Positions 47,124 through 56,924 of a DNA stretch of 64,000 bases are shown in pieces; position 1 is the first letter of the stretch, and each line of letters opens with the position of its first letter. The position numbers and the translations under genes were made by a program. Source of the DNA: Trichodelitschia bisporula (taxonomy: Eukaryota > Ascomycota > Dothideomycetes > Phaeotrichales > Phaeotrichaceae); assembly GCA_010356995.1 (NCBI GenBank), contig ML996709.1, positions 14,606 to 78,605 on the forward strand, written 5' to 3'. Under the pieces are notes generated by a model. The model was not told where the DNA came from and ran no database searches. It was given only the letters and a program-made list of their open reading frames with translations.

Positions 47124-47534
47124 GGCTGATAAGTGGCACCAACAGCCAGGTACGGAACTCGGACCTCTAGGTCTTGTCTGTCTGTCAGTCATATTGACTA
47201 TGTTCAATAGGGCAACCATTACTGCTCCCGCGACTATGGCTCCGGCGCGGCCAACTCCAACTCGTACCATTATTCAACACGTAAGTCAATGTTCCACACT
47301 TCTATGTCGCCGATCTGTCAGCCAGGGATCGACTACATCTTTCCAGCAAGAGTAGAAACCGAGCTAACAAATATCTCTCTCAGGAATGGCTAGTACTACT
47401 ACTCCAACCCCAATGGCAGCACCTACTACAACGACGGAGCTGGCAGACCCACCTACACTGCGCCCGGCGGTGATAGCTCGTCCTCCGGGGGGAACACCGG
47501 CAGCAGCGGTAGCAGCGGTACTTCCGGCAAGTAG
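47124..47534 (+). pseudogene. Decayed small conserved fungal gene (Tyr/Asn/Ser/Gly-rich protein)
   Basis: Two segments resemble a small ascomycete protein of unknown function. The first (about 47212-47280) reads GNHYCSRDYGSGAANSNSYHY. The second (about 47380-47534) reads YYYSNPNGSTYYNDGAGRPTY, then a Gly/Ser tail and stop. The likely first exon is MADKWHQQPG at 47124, with a possible intron to 47210, and a second intron would lie at about 47281-47372. Neither intron restores the family frame with the visible GT-AG sites, and an in-frame TAG precedes the YYYSNP block. I therefore call it a pseudogene; a sequence error or unusual splicing is the alternative. The gypsy element inserted about 55 bases upstream of the start. 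Confidence 0.5.
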
Positions 47535-48163
47535 TAGGCTGGTCGAACAGATCCAACAGTCTGGGCGATAGGCCGTTGGTGGTGGGTGGTGGTTTTCCGT
47601 GGGTAAAGTCGGGCTGCTAGCATGTAGTCGGAGCTTGATGGGTCTCCGCTTGTCTACCGTAGAAGCAGAACCCTATTGCGACTCCCACCACCAAAGATGG
47701 AAGGAAAGCTCATGTACATGTTTGCCGCTGACAGGTCGCTACGGCGGGGCAATGTCCAAGTAGTCACGACCTCATTGACCAGCGACAAGATAAAGAGTGC
47801 GGGGCGACTTTACTCTGTAGGCAGGTTGCAACATGATGTAGGGAAGTGCTCACCGTGACTGCCGCTTACTGATTGGCCGCGAATTTCAGCCTTTCCGCCT
47901 TCTCCATCAAGTCCCCTCGCTCCTTCACTGCAGATGGAACTGTCAAGTATGCAGTTACCGTTCTTGACATTGTAGAATCAGCAATTTCCATGTGGACCTT
48001 AAAGAGTCAACCTGTCCCGGAGAAAACTTCAGAACCAAGCATCCGTGTATCATCCATCCGTCCAAGATATACACTCACAAAGTCTTCATACTCTCCATAT
48101 CTCACCCATTTTTCCAAGTACCTTTCCATTTTCTCACCCACTTCATCAGACTTCACCGCAATC
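47535..48163. other. Promoter/leader region of the rvt gene
   Basis: No gene recognised. The rvt reading frame is open back to 47873, but the first ATG with good context is at 48164. The 160 bases before it are CT/CA-rich, like a leader. Confidence 0.5.
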
Positions 48164-50743
48164 ATGGCTCCTCCGGCCGTTTCCATCCTCAACCACTTCA
48201 CAGCGCCCAAGCTGCAGATGCTCGAAACGCGGCGCGCCGCCTTCCAGACCATCCACAACAAAGTCGTCGCCGAGGCAAAGGCCATGCCCAACCGGGCCGA
48301 AGCCGTCAGGCACCCCTACGAAGCGTACTCCTCCGCCCCGCTACTCCGACGCAACATCGAGACCTTCCAGAACCTCAAAAACCTTCTCCTACAGGCCACC
48401 GCCGACCCGTCCATCTCGAAGACCCAGCTTGACGAATGGTGGGATGCGTTGACGCGGGAGTTCGAGAACCAGGAACGACGTTACGAGTATGCCGTACTGT
48501 TCAGAAAACTGGTCAATGAGTGGGTTGAGACATCGGGGCATGGCCGCCTTGCCTCGCCTTCTGGGGAAGACTTCGAACCGGTTGGCCGCAAGGAGATGCA
48601 CGAGCAGCGCGCGCAGTGGGAGAAGTATGCCATTACGGAAAAGAAGGTGGACCGCGAGGCCATCCGCACCTACCTCGAAGACCTCTTTGGAGACGCCAAA
48701 GGGCAGGCGCTGATGAAGTTGCGGGAAAAGACGGGTATGGGGGAAAGCAAGGATAAGAAGAAGGACTTCAAGCTAAAGCCACTCTCTGTGGAGGATGTCG
48801 AGCTCGCCATCGCCGGAGTGTTGCAGTCGGATATCTTCACCGGCCAGAAGCGGCAGGAACTGGTCAAACTGCAGATTAAAGACGCCGTCCTGGCCGAGAT
48901 TGCGGACGTGGTCAACATGGACCTGACTTCCCTGGACAGCTGGCAGTGGGAACCGAATCCGATGACTGTCCAGATGCGGCGGCAGCTCAATGGCATATAT
49001 CGTGCGTTCTACGACGAGGAGATCCATGTGGCCATCCTTCTGTACTACATCGGGTGCGAATGGGGCTCTCGCTTCAATGAAGCATTCAAAGCATTCTACA
49101 AAGCTGGATGGATTCATACCTTCACTACCCTCGATGGCCGCACAAAAAAGCGCTGGGAAAAATTCATCGGCAAGACGCCATATGAGAAAGCTCTGACCTG
49201 CTTGCGGGAGACCACGTTCGGCAGGACCTACTTCATGGTGCAGATGCCGAAATCTCTCGGGAAGAATGCCCCCACCTACGACGACGACGATGAAGATTAG
49301 GATGATTTTGGTTGCCGCTCCGACCACCACAAGTCATCGAAGAAGCAGCGGCCAGTCAACATCAAAGAGGCCATGCATCGCCTAGCCACGACGGAGATGC
49401 TCGTCAACAGCAAGTTGCATGGTCAGTTCACCATGTGGGCAACCGACTTCAAGTGGTTCGGGCCGAGTATGTCGCACGAAACTGTATGCACGGTGCTCGA
49501 GTTCCTCGGTGTCTCCAAAAAGTGGCTGGCATTCTTCAAAAGGTTCCTCTCGGCGGATATCGTCTTTGAGCAAGATGGGCCCAACGCGCAGCCTCAGACA
49601 CGAAAGTGCGGGCTTCCGCTGAGCCATGTGCTCAGCGACACGATGAGCGAGGCTGTGCTCTTCTACCTGGACTATGCTATCAACAAGTGGACATACGGCT
49701 CGTTCCTCTACCGCTTCCACGACGTGTGGTTCTGGGGGCAGGAGAGCAAATGCATTGAGGCATGGAAGACGATCACTGAGTTTTCCAAACTAATGGGCCT
49801 CGAACTCAACGAGAGCAAGACGGGCTGCGTCCACATCGTTGACAAGGTCGCAGACGGCTTGGACAAGAAAGGTGCACGCGCACTTCCAGCCGGACTCCCG
49901 CAGGGTGATATCGTCTGGGGTCTCCTGCGCCTCGATGGGGTGAGCGGGCGCTGGCTCATCGACACCAAGAAGGTGGACGAGCACGTTGCGGAGCTTGGGC
50001 TCCAGCTCAAGGCTTGTCGCAGTGTCTTTGCCTGGATTCAGGCATGGAATGGCTATTTCCACCACTTCTTCCGCACCAACTTTGGACGGCCGGCAGAGTG
50101 CTTCGGCCAGGAGCATGTCCGGATGGTCATCAAGATGTTCCAGTATGTTCATAGCGAGCTCTTCGGCGACGAGGGTGTGACATCGCATCTGCGTGCTATG
50201 ATCGGAGAGCGCTCTGGTATGCGTGACCTCCCGGAGGGATTCTTCCAGTTCCCCGTCAACAGAGGCGGCCTGCAGCTTTGCAATCCTTTCTTGGCGCTAT
50301 TCGCCGTCCTCGAGAACACGAGCAAAAACCCAGCGGCCAAGTTGGAGGAGGCACTTGACGAGGCCAAGGCAAAGTACAAAGGGCTGAGCAATGCGTACGA
50401 GATAGGTGAAGTTCCCGCCACTCATGTCGGCTTCCTGAAGGAGGATGAGCTGTTCATAAGTCTCGAGAAGTACATGAGCTACGCGGAAGACACTAGCGAG
50501 GAGTTGTCTGTGGCTTGTTGGAAGCTCACGAAGGTTTCTGAGGAGGAGATGATCAAGATGTCGCCAGAACTTATGAGGTACATGGACAACACCCCGGACC
50601 ATCCATACTGGCGCTGGGCTCTGGAACTGTATGGGCCGGAAGTGATAGAGAGGTTCGGCGGTCTGCAGATGGGCGAGCGTGAACTTCTGCCGCTTTGGCT
50701 TGTGGCCGCGCTTCGCAGCGAGAGGACGCGCTGGCAAGGTTAG
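48164..50743 (+). CDS. rvt: rvt: reverse-transcriptase-related cellular gene (in-frame TAG, altered motif C)
   Basis: Single-copy host gene of the fungal rvt class: RT-related proteins not carried by a mobile element, function largely unknown. The frame is open from ATG 48164 to TAG 50741-50743 (860 codons) except for a TAG at 49298-49300 (codon 379). Removing a candidate 63-base intron (49238-49300, GT...TTAG) would keep frame, so stop or intron is undecided. The N-terminal half (about 1-375) is helical and charged, ending in an Asp/Glu run. RT motifs follow: A, TDFKWFGPS (Asp about 428); B, GLPLSH (about 483); C, FHDVWFW (His-Asp-Val at 519-521, where I recall HDD in the family); D, GLELNESKTG. 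Losing the second Asp suggests weakened or absent polymerase activity. No integrase, RNase H or LTR belongs to it. Confidence 0.85.
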
Positions 50744-51080
50744 GTTGGCGGTGCTTCAGAATGTCAGGTATGAGTACATACTTGATTGAACCACAGGAGG
50801 TGGAGCTACACTAGACAGTATACCCAAATCACAACTCTTTTCATTTGCGCTAGCTGTTGTCGAGCCTTGATATGTTTTTGAAACGCCGAGGAGGGTGGCA
50901 GGACGACAGGTGATGTCGTCATCGGGGAGATGGAGATCCAAACCCGCATGCTGTCATCGGGACCGGCGAGAGGAGCAGCCAAGATAGAAAAAGATTGCAA
51001 AACCGGGGTCGACGTCTATCTGCGTGATACTCCATACATGCCCAACATCTGCACAATAACCTACCGATACGGGTATCCAA
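50744..51080. other. Convergent intergenic region
   Basis: Between the stops of rvt (plus) and the thioesterase gene (minus). No gene or repeat seen; probably the two 3' untranslated regions. Confidence 0.5.
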
Positions 51081-52288
51081 CTACAACTTCGCCTCCGGCG
51101 GCTGCTTCAGCCTGACCACGCCCTCCTGCACGCAGCTCGCAATCAACTTGCCCTCGCGCGTCCACATGCGCTGATACACCAAACCTCGGCCATCTCCCGC
51201 CCACGGCGTCTCCATCTCAGTAAAGATCCACTCATCAGCGCGGAACCCACGCGGATCGTGAAAGTAAATGGTATGGTCAAGCGACACCATCATGCTGACC
51301 TCAGGCCGCACCTTGCGCAGTCGGTTCTGCACATACTCCTCCATGCCCTGCCTGCGCTGCTCGTCGTCGCCGTCGCGCAGCTGCGCGAGCACGTCTTCGT
51401 CGACCACCGTCTCCGAATTCTCCGTGTTCTTGGCCCACGGCGGGGTCGTGGTTGGAGAAGGAGTAGTGCGTACTGATGGCGCGGTTGTCTTCGCGGGCGC
51501 GGGAATGCGCCATAGCTTGTGCACCCGCGACACGGTCCCGATGAAGTAGCTGTCCGACATGTAGGCCATCGCAGCGAGATGCGCTTGGTGGCCGCCGGCG
51601 GGGGAAATGCGGCCGCGCGCCTTGATCCACTGGCGCGTCTTCTTGGTGTGCGGGTGCGGGGAGTCGTCTGAGGCGATGTTAAGCTCGGCGCGCTGGATAG
51701 CTCGCAAAGCCGAGTTCGACTTACTATTCAGAATATCGATGCGCTGCGACTGAAACGGGCCGTCTACGCCCTGTGGCAGACGCAGATCCCCAAAGTCCGT
51801 CTCGACGGGCTCGGGCACGTACGGCATGTTGACCTCGTGCTGCACTAGGAGCTTCCCGCCGGCGCCCTCACGGACGAAGCTCATCGTCGTCGTGAAGATG
51901 GCCTTACCGCGCTGGCGCGCCTGCACGGTGCGCGTCGCGAATGACCGGCCCTGCCGTACGTTCTCGACGTGGTATATGACGGGAATGTCTGCGTTGCCCG
52001 CTAGCACGAAGTAGCAGTGCATGCTGTGGATCCAGAAGTCTTCGGGGACGGTTTTCTGCGCTGCCACGAGGCATTGGGCGATCACGGCGCCGCCGTAGAC
52101 GCCGCGCGCGCCGGGTGGGTGCCATAGTGGCCGGGTGTTGGTGTAGAGGTTCTGCGGGGTTGGTACGCGGCGCAAGTCGGGGCAATGGGACTTACTGGAT
52201 CAATGGGGTCGAGATACGTCAGCTCGAGGACGTTTTCGATCTCCGCCTTGGACGGGTCGATAGGAGGGGGGCGAATGAGCGTCGCCAT
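51081..52288 (-). CDS. Peroxisomal acyl-CoA thioesterase (TesB/ACOT8 family)
   Basis: Cleaves acyl-CoA to free fatty acid and CoA, regulating CoA pools during peroxisomal beta-oxidation. Exon 1 is 52288-52196 and exon 2 is 52151-51081. The 44-base intron is in phase, giving 387 residues. It is a double hot-dog protein: GARGVYGGAVIAQCL and HSMHCYFVLAGN in the first half, then MAYMSDSYFIGTV, SLDHTIYFHDP and GLVYQRMWTREGKLIASCVQEG in the second. A Ser/Thr/Pro-rich insertion with NTENSETVVDED sits between. The last three residues, AKL, form a canonical PTS1 peroxisome signal. The frame is open upstream to an ATG at 52456, which would add 56 residues, but the 52288 start matches the family. It is convergent with rvt. 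Confidence 0.95.
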
Positions 52289-53186
52289 GGTGTTGCGACG
52301 AGACGTGTTCAGCGGGGATGTTGACGGCGATGCTAACGGCGATAACGGAGTGGGAAGTCGAAGTGCACTCGGGTGCGAGAGAGTGGAGAAGCAGGACGAT
52401 TTCAGGAGATCATATGTCAGGAGATTCGCAAGTCGTGTCGTTGACCGCGGCATCACATCTCTTTTTTGGGCAGCGACGCGGGCGATTGATTACCTTGCCA
52501 ATGATCATATCCTGGGACCGGGTTACGTCGGTCAACTCGGGTGGTGGCTCAAGCCCATGTTCGGTTTCCCATCCGCAGTCCAGGCCGAGGTCCAACTCTC
52601 CGCCAAACAAACCATACGCCTCCCGACGACCTCCTCTCCAGCGCCCGCTTCACTTTTTGCGGCGTACTGGCCGTGAAGTGAACCTAGCAATCAATGGTTA
52701 CTAATCGATGTGGTCGACGGCTTGGTGAGCTGAATTGGCAAAAGTCTGGCAGTTATCGCGATATTGCGACATGCATGCATCTTCCTCGACGGCGGTATAA
52801 CCACCGCGGCATCTGCTCCTCATCATGTACCGTAATTCTGCTAACCCAATCTAGACTCAGCCTTGCGTTAATATGACTCTGTCAGGCTGTCGGGCTGTCA
52901 GCGTCAGACACCATCGCGATGGGGCTCAGATGCCCCTACCTAGAGCAACAGCGGCAGTCACCACTCCGTGGTTTCTACTAGAAGCAGGCATCGTCGACCA
53001 TCTGCTCCTGCACCCAGTATGCCAAAGCCAGCCCACCCAGTACTTGACCGCTCTTGTTTTTGGACTCTCCTTTCTCTTCCTCATCCCGCCTATCCTGTTC
53101 ACTTCCCATCCTCACAACAGAACCTTTGCCGAACCTTTTCTTGCATCAAGACCTGAGTTTCAATTCAATCTCCAGCTTTCCCAACA
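52289..53186. other. Divergent promoter region
   Basis: Between the thioesterase (minus) and hydrolase (plus) starts. Open frames here are short and unsupported. A C/T-rich leader with TTTCCCAACA-like sequence precedes the hydrolase ATG. Confidence 0.5.
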
Positions 53187-54716
53187 ATGTCCTCATTTCC
53201 TACTGTCGTGATTGTGCACGATGCCTGGCTTACCCCGGAGCACTACGCCACACTGATCGACGAACTCACCTCGGATGGGTTCCCCGTCGCCTGTCCGCAC
53301 CTCCCGACTGGCGGCGAGAACGCTGGCTTCAACGACGACTGCTCGTTCATTCATTCACTGGTGTTTGACCTTGCCTGCGAAGGGCATCCCATCCTGATCC
53401 TCGCCCACGGCTATGGCGCCTTTGTCGCTACCGAAGTCGCCCATGACCTCAGCTGGAAGAACGAAGCGAAGAAGGGCCAACAACGCCTCGCCGGCGGCGT
53501 AGTGGGCTTGATCTTTCTCGCCTCCTTCCTGCCGAGCTACGGCCACAAGTGGGTTGATAGTTTTGGCGGAGAGTGGCCCGACTTTATTCCACTCAAGGTT
53601 GGTAGCTAGCAGTTGGAATCCGACACCCCGCTCCATCGCCGTCAAATTCGTGATGCTGACTGTCGTAACCAGGATGGCAAGGTGACCCTCGTCCACCCCG
53701 AAGCTCTCTTTAATAGCCTTGGGAACATGCAGCGGATGCACTGGATCACCCATCTGGGCCCCTTCAACGCCAAAGTGGGCGACATTGTCATCACGGCCCC
53801 TGTTCCGGCATGGATCCAAACCCAAACCACCTACGTGGTCTGCGAGCAAGATCTGCTCTGCGACAAGGATCTCGCGCTGAAGAACCTCGACAATGCGCGG
53901 CGGGTCAACCCGACGGCCAAGATCGACACCGAAGTTCTGCAGCTCGACCACAACCCTTTCTTGGCCGACTCCAAGGCCATCAGCCACATCGTAACTGCCG
54001 CAGCAGTCAAGGCCAAGGACTTGATTGGCCCGGATACCTCTGGCGACACTGATGGGGCGAATGATGCTTGTCCTGCTTCGAACTGGGGCGCTCCGACCAA
54101 GGACTCCGTGCTGGCTCAGCCGAAATGCCGTGGGCATGTGTGCGATCGCGTCCCCGAACAGCAGCCAAAGTCCCCTAGGCGCGTTGGGCAGGCCTTCGAC
54201 AGCCGTGACACGCATATTCCTCTCAGTGCCGATGCCGACGACCAAAAGCCAGCTGGCGACGCTGATGTTGGCAAAGCCACCGATGGTGCCGACGACCCGA
54301 AAGACGTATCGCTCCCTCGCCGCGTCAAGACCGAACCCGCGCCCACACGTAAGACGAAGCCCGAGAAGGAGGAAATCTCAGTCCAGTCACAAGAGTACGT
54401 GGAGTCCGTCTCCGACGACGACGGCAAGAAGTGTCCCTGCAAAGACGGTCAGTGCCAGGGCTGCGATTGTGAAGCTGAACGCATTCCGGGTTGCAAGTGC
54501 CGCAAGGCCGACGATGGCGAAGGCGAGGAAGATGTTGAGGGTGAGGGCCGCGACCCGTATCGGAGTTGGGACTCTGGCCTTGCTGATTATGGTGATGACT
54601 CAGAAAAGAACTCCGTGAGCACTACGGGCCGGAGTGAGACTGCTAAGTCGGATCCTGGTACCCTGGGGCGCTATACGGGCGGTGCAGCGCTGGATCGTTC
54701 GGCTACGGCTTTGTGA
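53187..54716 (+). CDS. Alpha/beta hydrolase-like protein with cysteine-rich C-terminal tail
   Basis: Exon 1 (53187-53597) and exon 2 (53673-54716) join in phase to give 484 residues. Residues 1-230 form an alpha/beta hydrolase (AB_hydrolase_6 type): VVIVHDAWLTPEHY carries the oxyanion region, and ILAHGYGAFVATEV is the nucleophile elbow. There the expected serine of GxSxG is Gly75, so ordinary esterase chemistry is unlikely. The rest of the fold continues through WIQTQTTYVVCEQD, where the acid residue usually lies, and LDHNPFLA, holding the usual His. Residues 240-390 are disordered and acidic. Residues 391-413 hold seven cysteines in a metallothionein-like CxC arrangement (CPCKDGQCQGCDC, then CKC). 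The fusion is unusual. Possible roles include a non-catalytic ligand-binding or metal-binding protein, but function is unknown. Confidence 0.8.
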
Positions 54717-55150
54717 TGGCTCGATCGCCAATTGTTGAGGAGGCTGGATGTCCAACACAACCCGTATCGGGTTCTCTTTGGGCGGGAAGTTGCTCTAAAC
54801 AGACTTTTCTGCTGTATTCCATAGTGCTTCTGAGTGGGTTGAGTGGTGTTCTTGCTACATGGCAGTTTAAGTGCACTCGATTGAATCCTGTTCTTTCTCG
54901 CTTTCTTTGTTTTGAGCTTGAACTTGAAGCTGTTGTACCAACGTACCTGGAAATCTCTTATCAGTGACGTACCTCTTCCCCTCCATATTTGCTCTTGCCT
55001 CGGCTTCCTGAGATCCTGCCGTGCCTGCATCAGATACTCATTGTCCCTTCCCTAGCCTTTCAAGCTAACTAAGCAACCAAAAGTCATCTCAAGTCGCCAA
55101 CATCATCACCACAACTACAGCGACATCACTACATCACGTCCACAGAAGCC
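54717..55150. other. Intergenic, promoter of the PAP2-like gene
   Basis: No gene seen. The last 100 bases are CA-rich (ACATCATCACC-like), as is common in fungal leaders. Confidence 0.5.
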
Positions 55151-56250
55151 ATGAGTGATTCCTTCGTCTCCGCCCCTTCGACAGAATCTCAATTCGAAAG
55201 GCCTCCGCACTGGCTTCCGGCTCTCAAACAAACCTGGCCGGAACCAGCTCAACACCGACCCTCCATCCTTCGCTGGCTCCGCTGCTACGCCTTCAACATC
55301 CCACTACTCGTCGCCACGGGACTCCTCGGGATCCAACTGCGGCGGTATCTCCTCCGCACGCTCTTCCACTCTCCTCCATTTTAACATCCTCACTCACCTT
55401 CAACTCGTCCCGCTAATTTGCTCCTAGCATCGTAAACCCTCGAGACCGCCCCGTCCCTCGATCCTACATAGACGGCTCCATCCCCACCCTCTCCTACCCG
55501 CTTTACCCCGAGGGCGTACCCATGTGGGCTGAAGCTCTCTTCATTGTCCTCACAACCGGCTTCGTGTATGGGATAATGGCGCTATTCATGCGCTCCTTCT
55601 GGGACCTCAACAACGCCATCATAGGTACCCTGACAGCGGTCGTAGTCGGCGGCATCTTCCAGCTCAATGTAAAGTGGTTAATCGGTGGGCTGCGCCCCAA
55701 CTTCCTCAGCATCTGCAATCCGGCCATACCGCCCCCTGGGGCATCGCATAAGCTGGCGCCGCGGACAGAGTGCGCTTTCCATATCTATTGTCCGCTGTGC
55801 ATATACTGATGAAGCAGCATGTACATGGTCTCCGACCTCTGTCACCCAACCAACCAGGACATGTACGTCGACGCCCAGCAATCCTTCCCCTCGGGGCACA
55901 CGACCACGGCCTTTGCATCCATGCTTTTCCTCAGCATGTACTTACATGGCAAGCTGGGGAGCAGGTGGGCGACACCGGCTGGACCGAGTCGGCCCGCTGC
56001 CGCACAGCCGCCATTTTGGTACTGGGTGGTGCTGAGTGTGCCACTGCTAGCGGCTTGTCTGATCGCGGGTGCTATGTGGATTAGTCAGTGGCATCATTGG
56101 TGGGAGCTGTTGGCCGGGGGGGTCATTGGGGCTTTGGCCGGGTACATGGTGTATCGAGGTATGTATCAAAGGGGCATCGATGGGGTGCGGGGCGTGCCGA
56201 TTGTGCCGCGGGCGGCGGGCGGGGGAAAGGCGGCTAGACCAGTGGATTGA
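55151..56250 (+). CDS. PAP2 lipid phosphate phosphatase-like membrane protein
   Basis: Integral membrane protein related to fungal diacylglycerol pyrophosphate / lipid phosphate phosphatases. Exons 55151-55344, 55428-55745 and 55818-56250 join in phase to give 314 residues. The second intron would start with GC rather than GT; no GT donor fits, and its acceptor is a tandem AAGCAG. Six hydrophobic segments are apparent. Catalytic motif 1, KWLIGGLRP (147-155), and motif 2, PSGH (195-198), are intact. Motif 3, normally SRx5HxxxD, reads AMWISQWHHWWE (256-267), so the phosphate-binding Arg is Met and the Asp is Glu; only the nucleophile His263 remains. Activity may be lost or changed. Pro/Ala-rich loops and a Gly/Ala-rich tail are not conserved. 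Confidence 0.85.
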
Positions 56251-56384
56251 GGGTGGATCGAAGGTGCGTTACTGGAGCGGGCCCTAAGTTGGAGTTTTCA
56301 TCGATGCGTTTGATTCCTAGCTACTCCCGTCCTCCTTGCAGGGCTACTACAAATAGAGAGAATCACCAATCCTCCAACAACTAC

Positions 56385-56924
56385 CTAGCCGCTTGCCGCC
56401 CAGACGGGAGCCTTCATCTGCTGTCCAGCCGGCATCGCACACTCGCCGTTCTTGCAAACCACATCGGTCGGGTTGACAGTAAGGCGCGCGAAGGTGGTGG
56501 CGCTGTCGAAGGGGGGATCGCCGAGGGAGGGGTCCTTGAACGAATGCTTGATCTCGAGCGCGAAGGTGGAGGTGCTGTTGAACTTGGAGAGGTAGAACGA
56601 GAAGGCGGGGTTGCTGCAGCGGACCTGGCGGGACGTTAGTTCTATTTTGGTGGGGGAAAGGGAAGGATCGAAGGGTCATCATGCACGTACCCAGTTGCTC
56701 GGGAAGCCGCTCAGACGAGTCCAAGCGGCGCCGCAGGAGGTCGTTTCGTCCGCCACGGGCTCCGAGTCGTGCACGGAGAACATGAGGGTTGTCTGCGTGG
56801 TGTTGGTCCGCACGGCGCTCGAGAGCGTGGTGATGGCGTAGCCGGTCGAGGTGAAGACGGCGCGGCTGGAGGCCAGAGGGAGGAGGGTGAGGAGGAGGGT
56901 GAGGAGGAATTGGATTGAGTACAT
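56385..56924 (-). CDS. Small secreted four-cysteine protein
   Basis: Function unknown. Exon 1 (56924-56691) and exon 2 (56624-56385) join in phase across a GT-AG intron to give 157 residues. A clear signal peptide (Tyr-Ser-Ile then a Leu-rich core, cleavage near residue 22) is followed by a Ser/Thr-rich mature chain with four cysteines at 64, 81, 135 and 140, enough for two disulfides. NxS/T sites are present. Size, secretion and cysteine count resemble fungal effector-like or cell-surface proteins, but no family is recognised. The gene is convergent with the PAP2-like gene, with a TATA element upstream. Confidence 0.75.
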
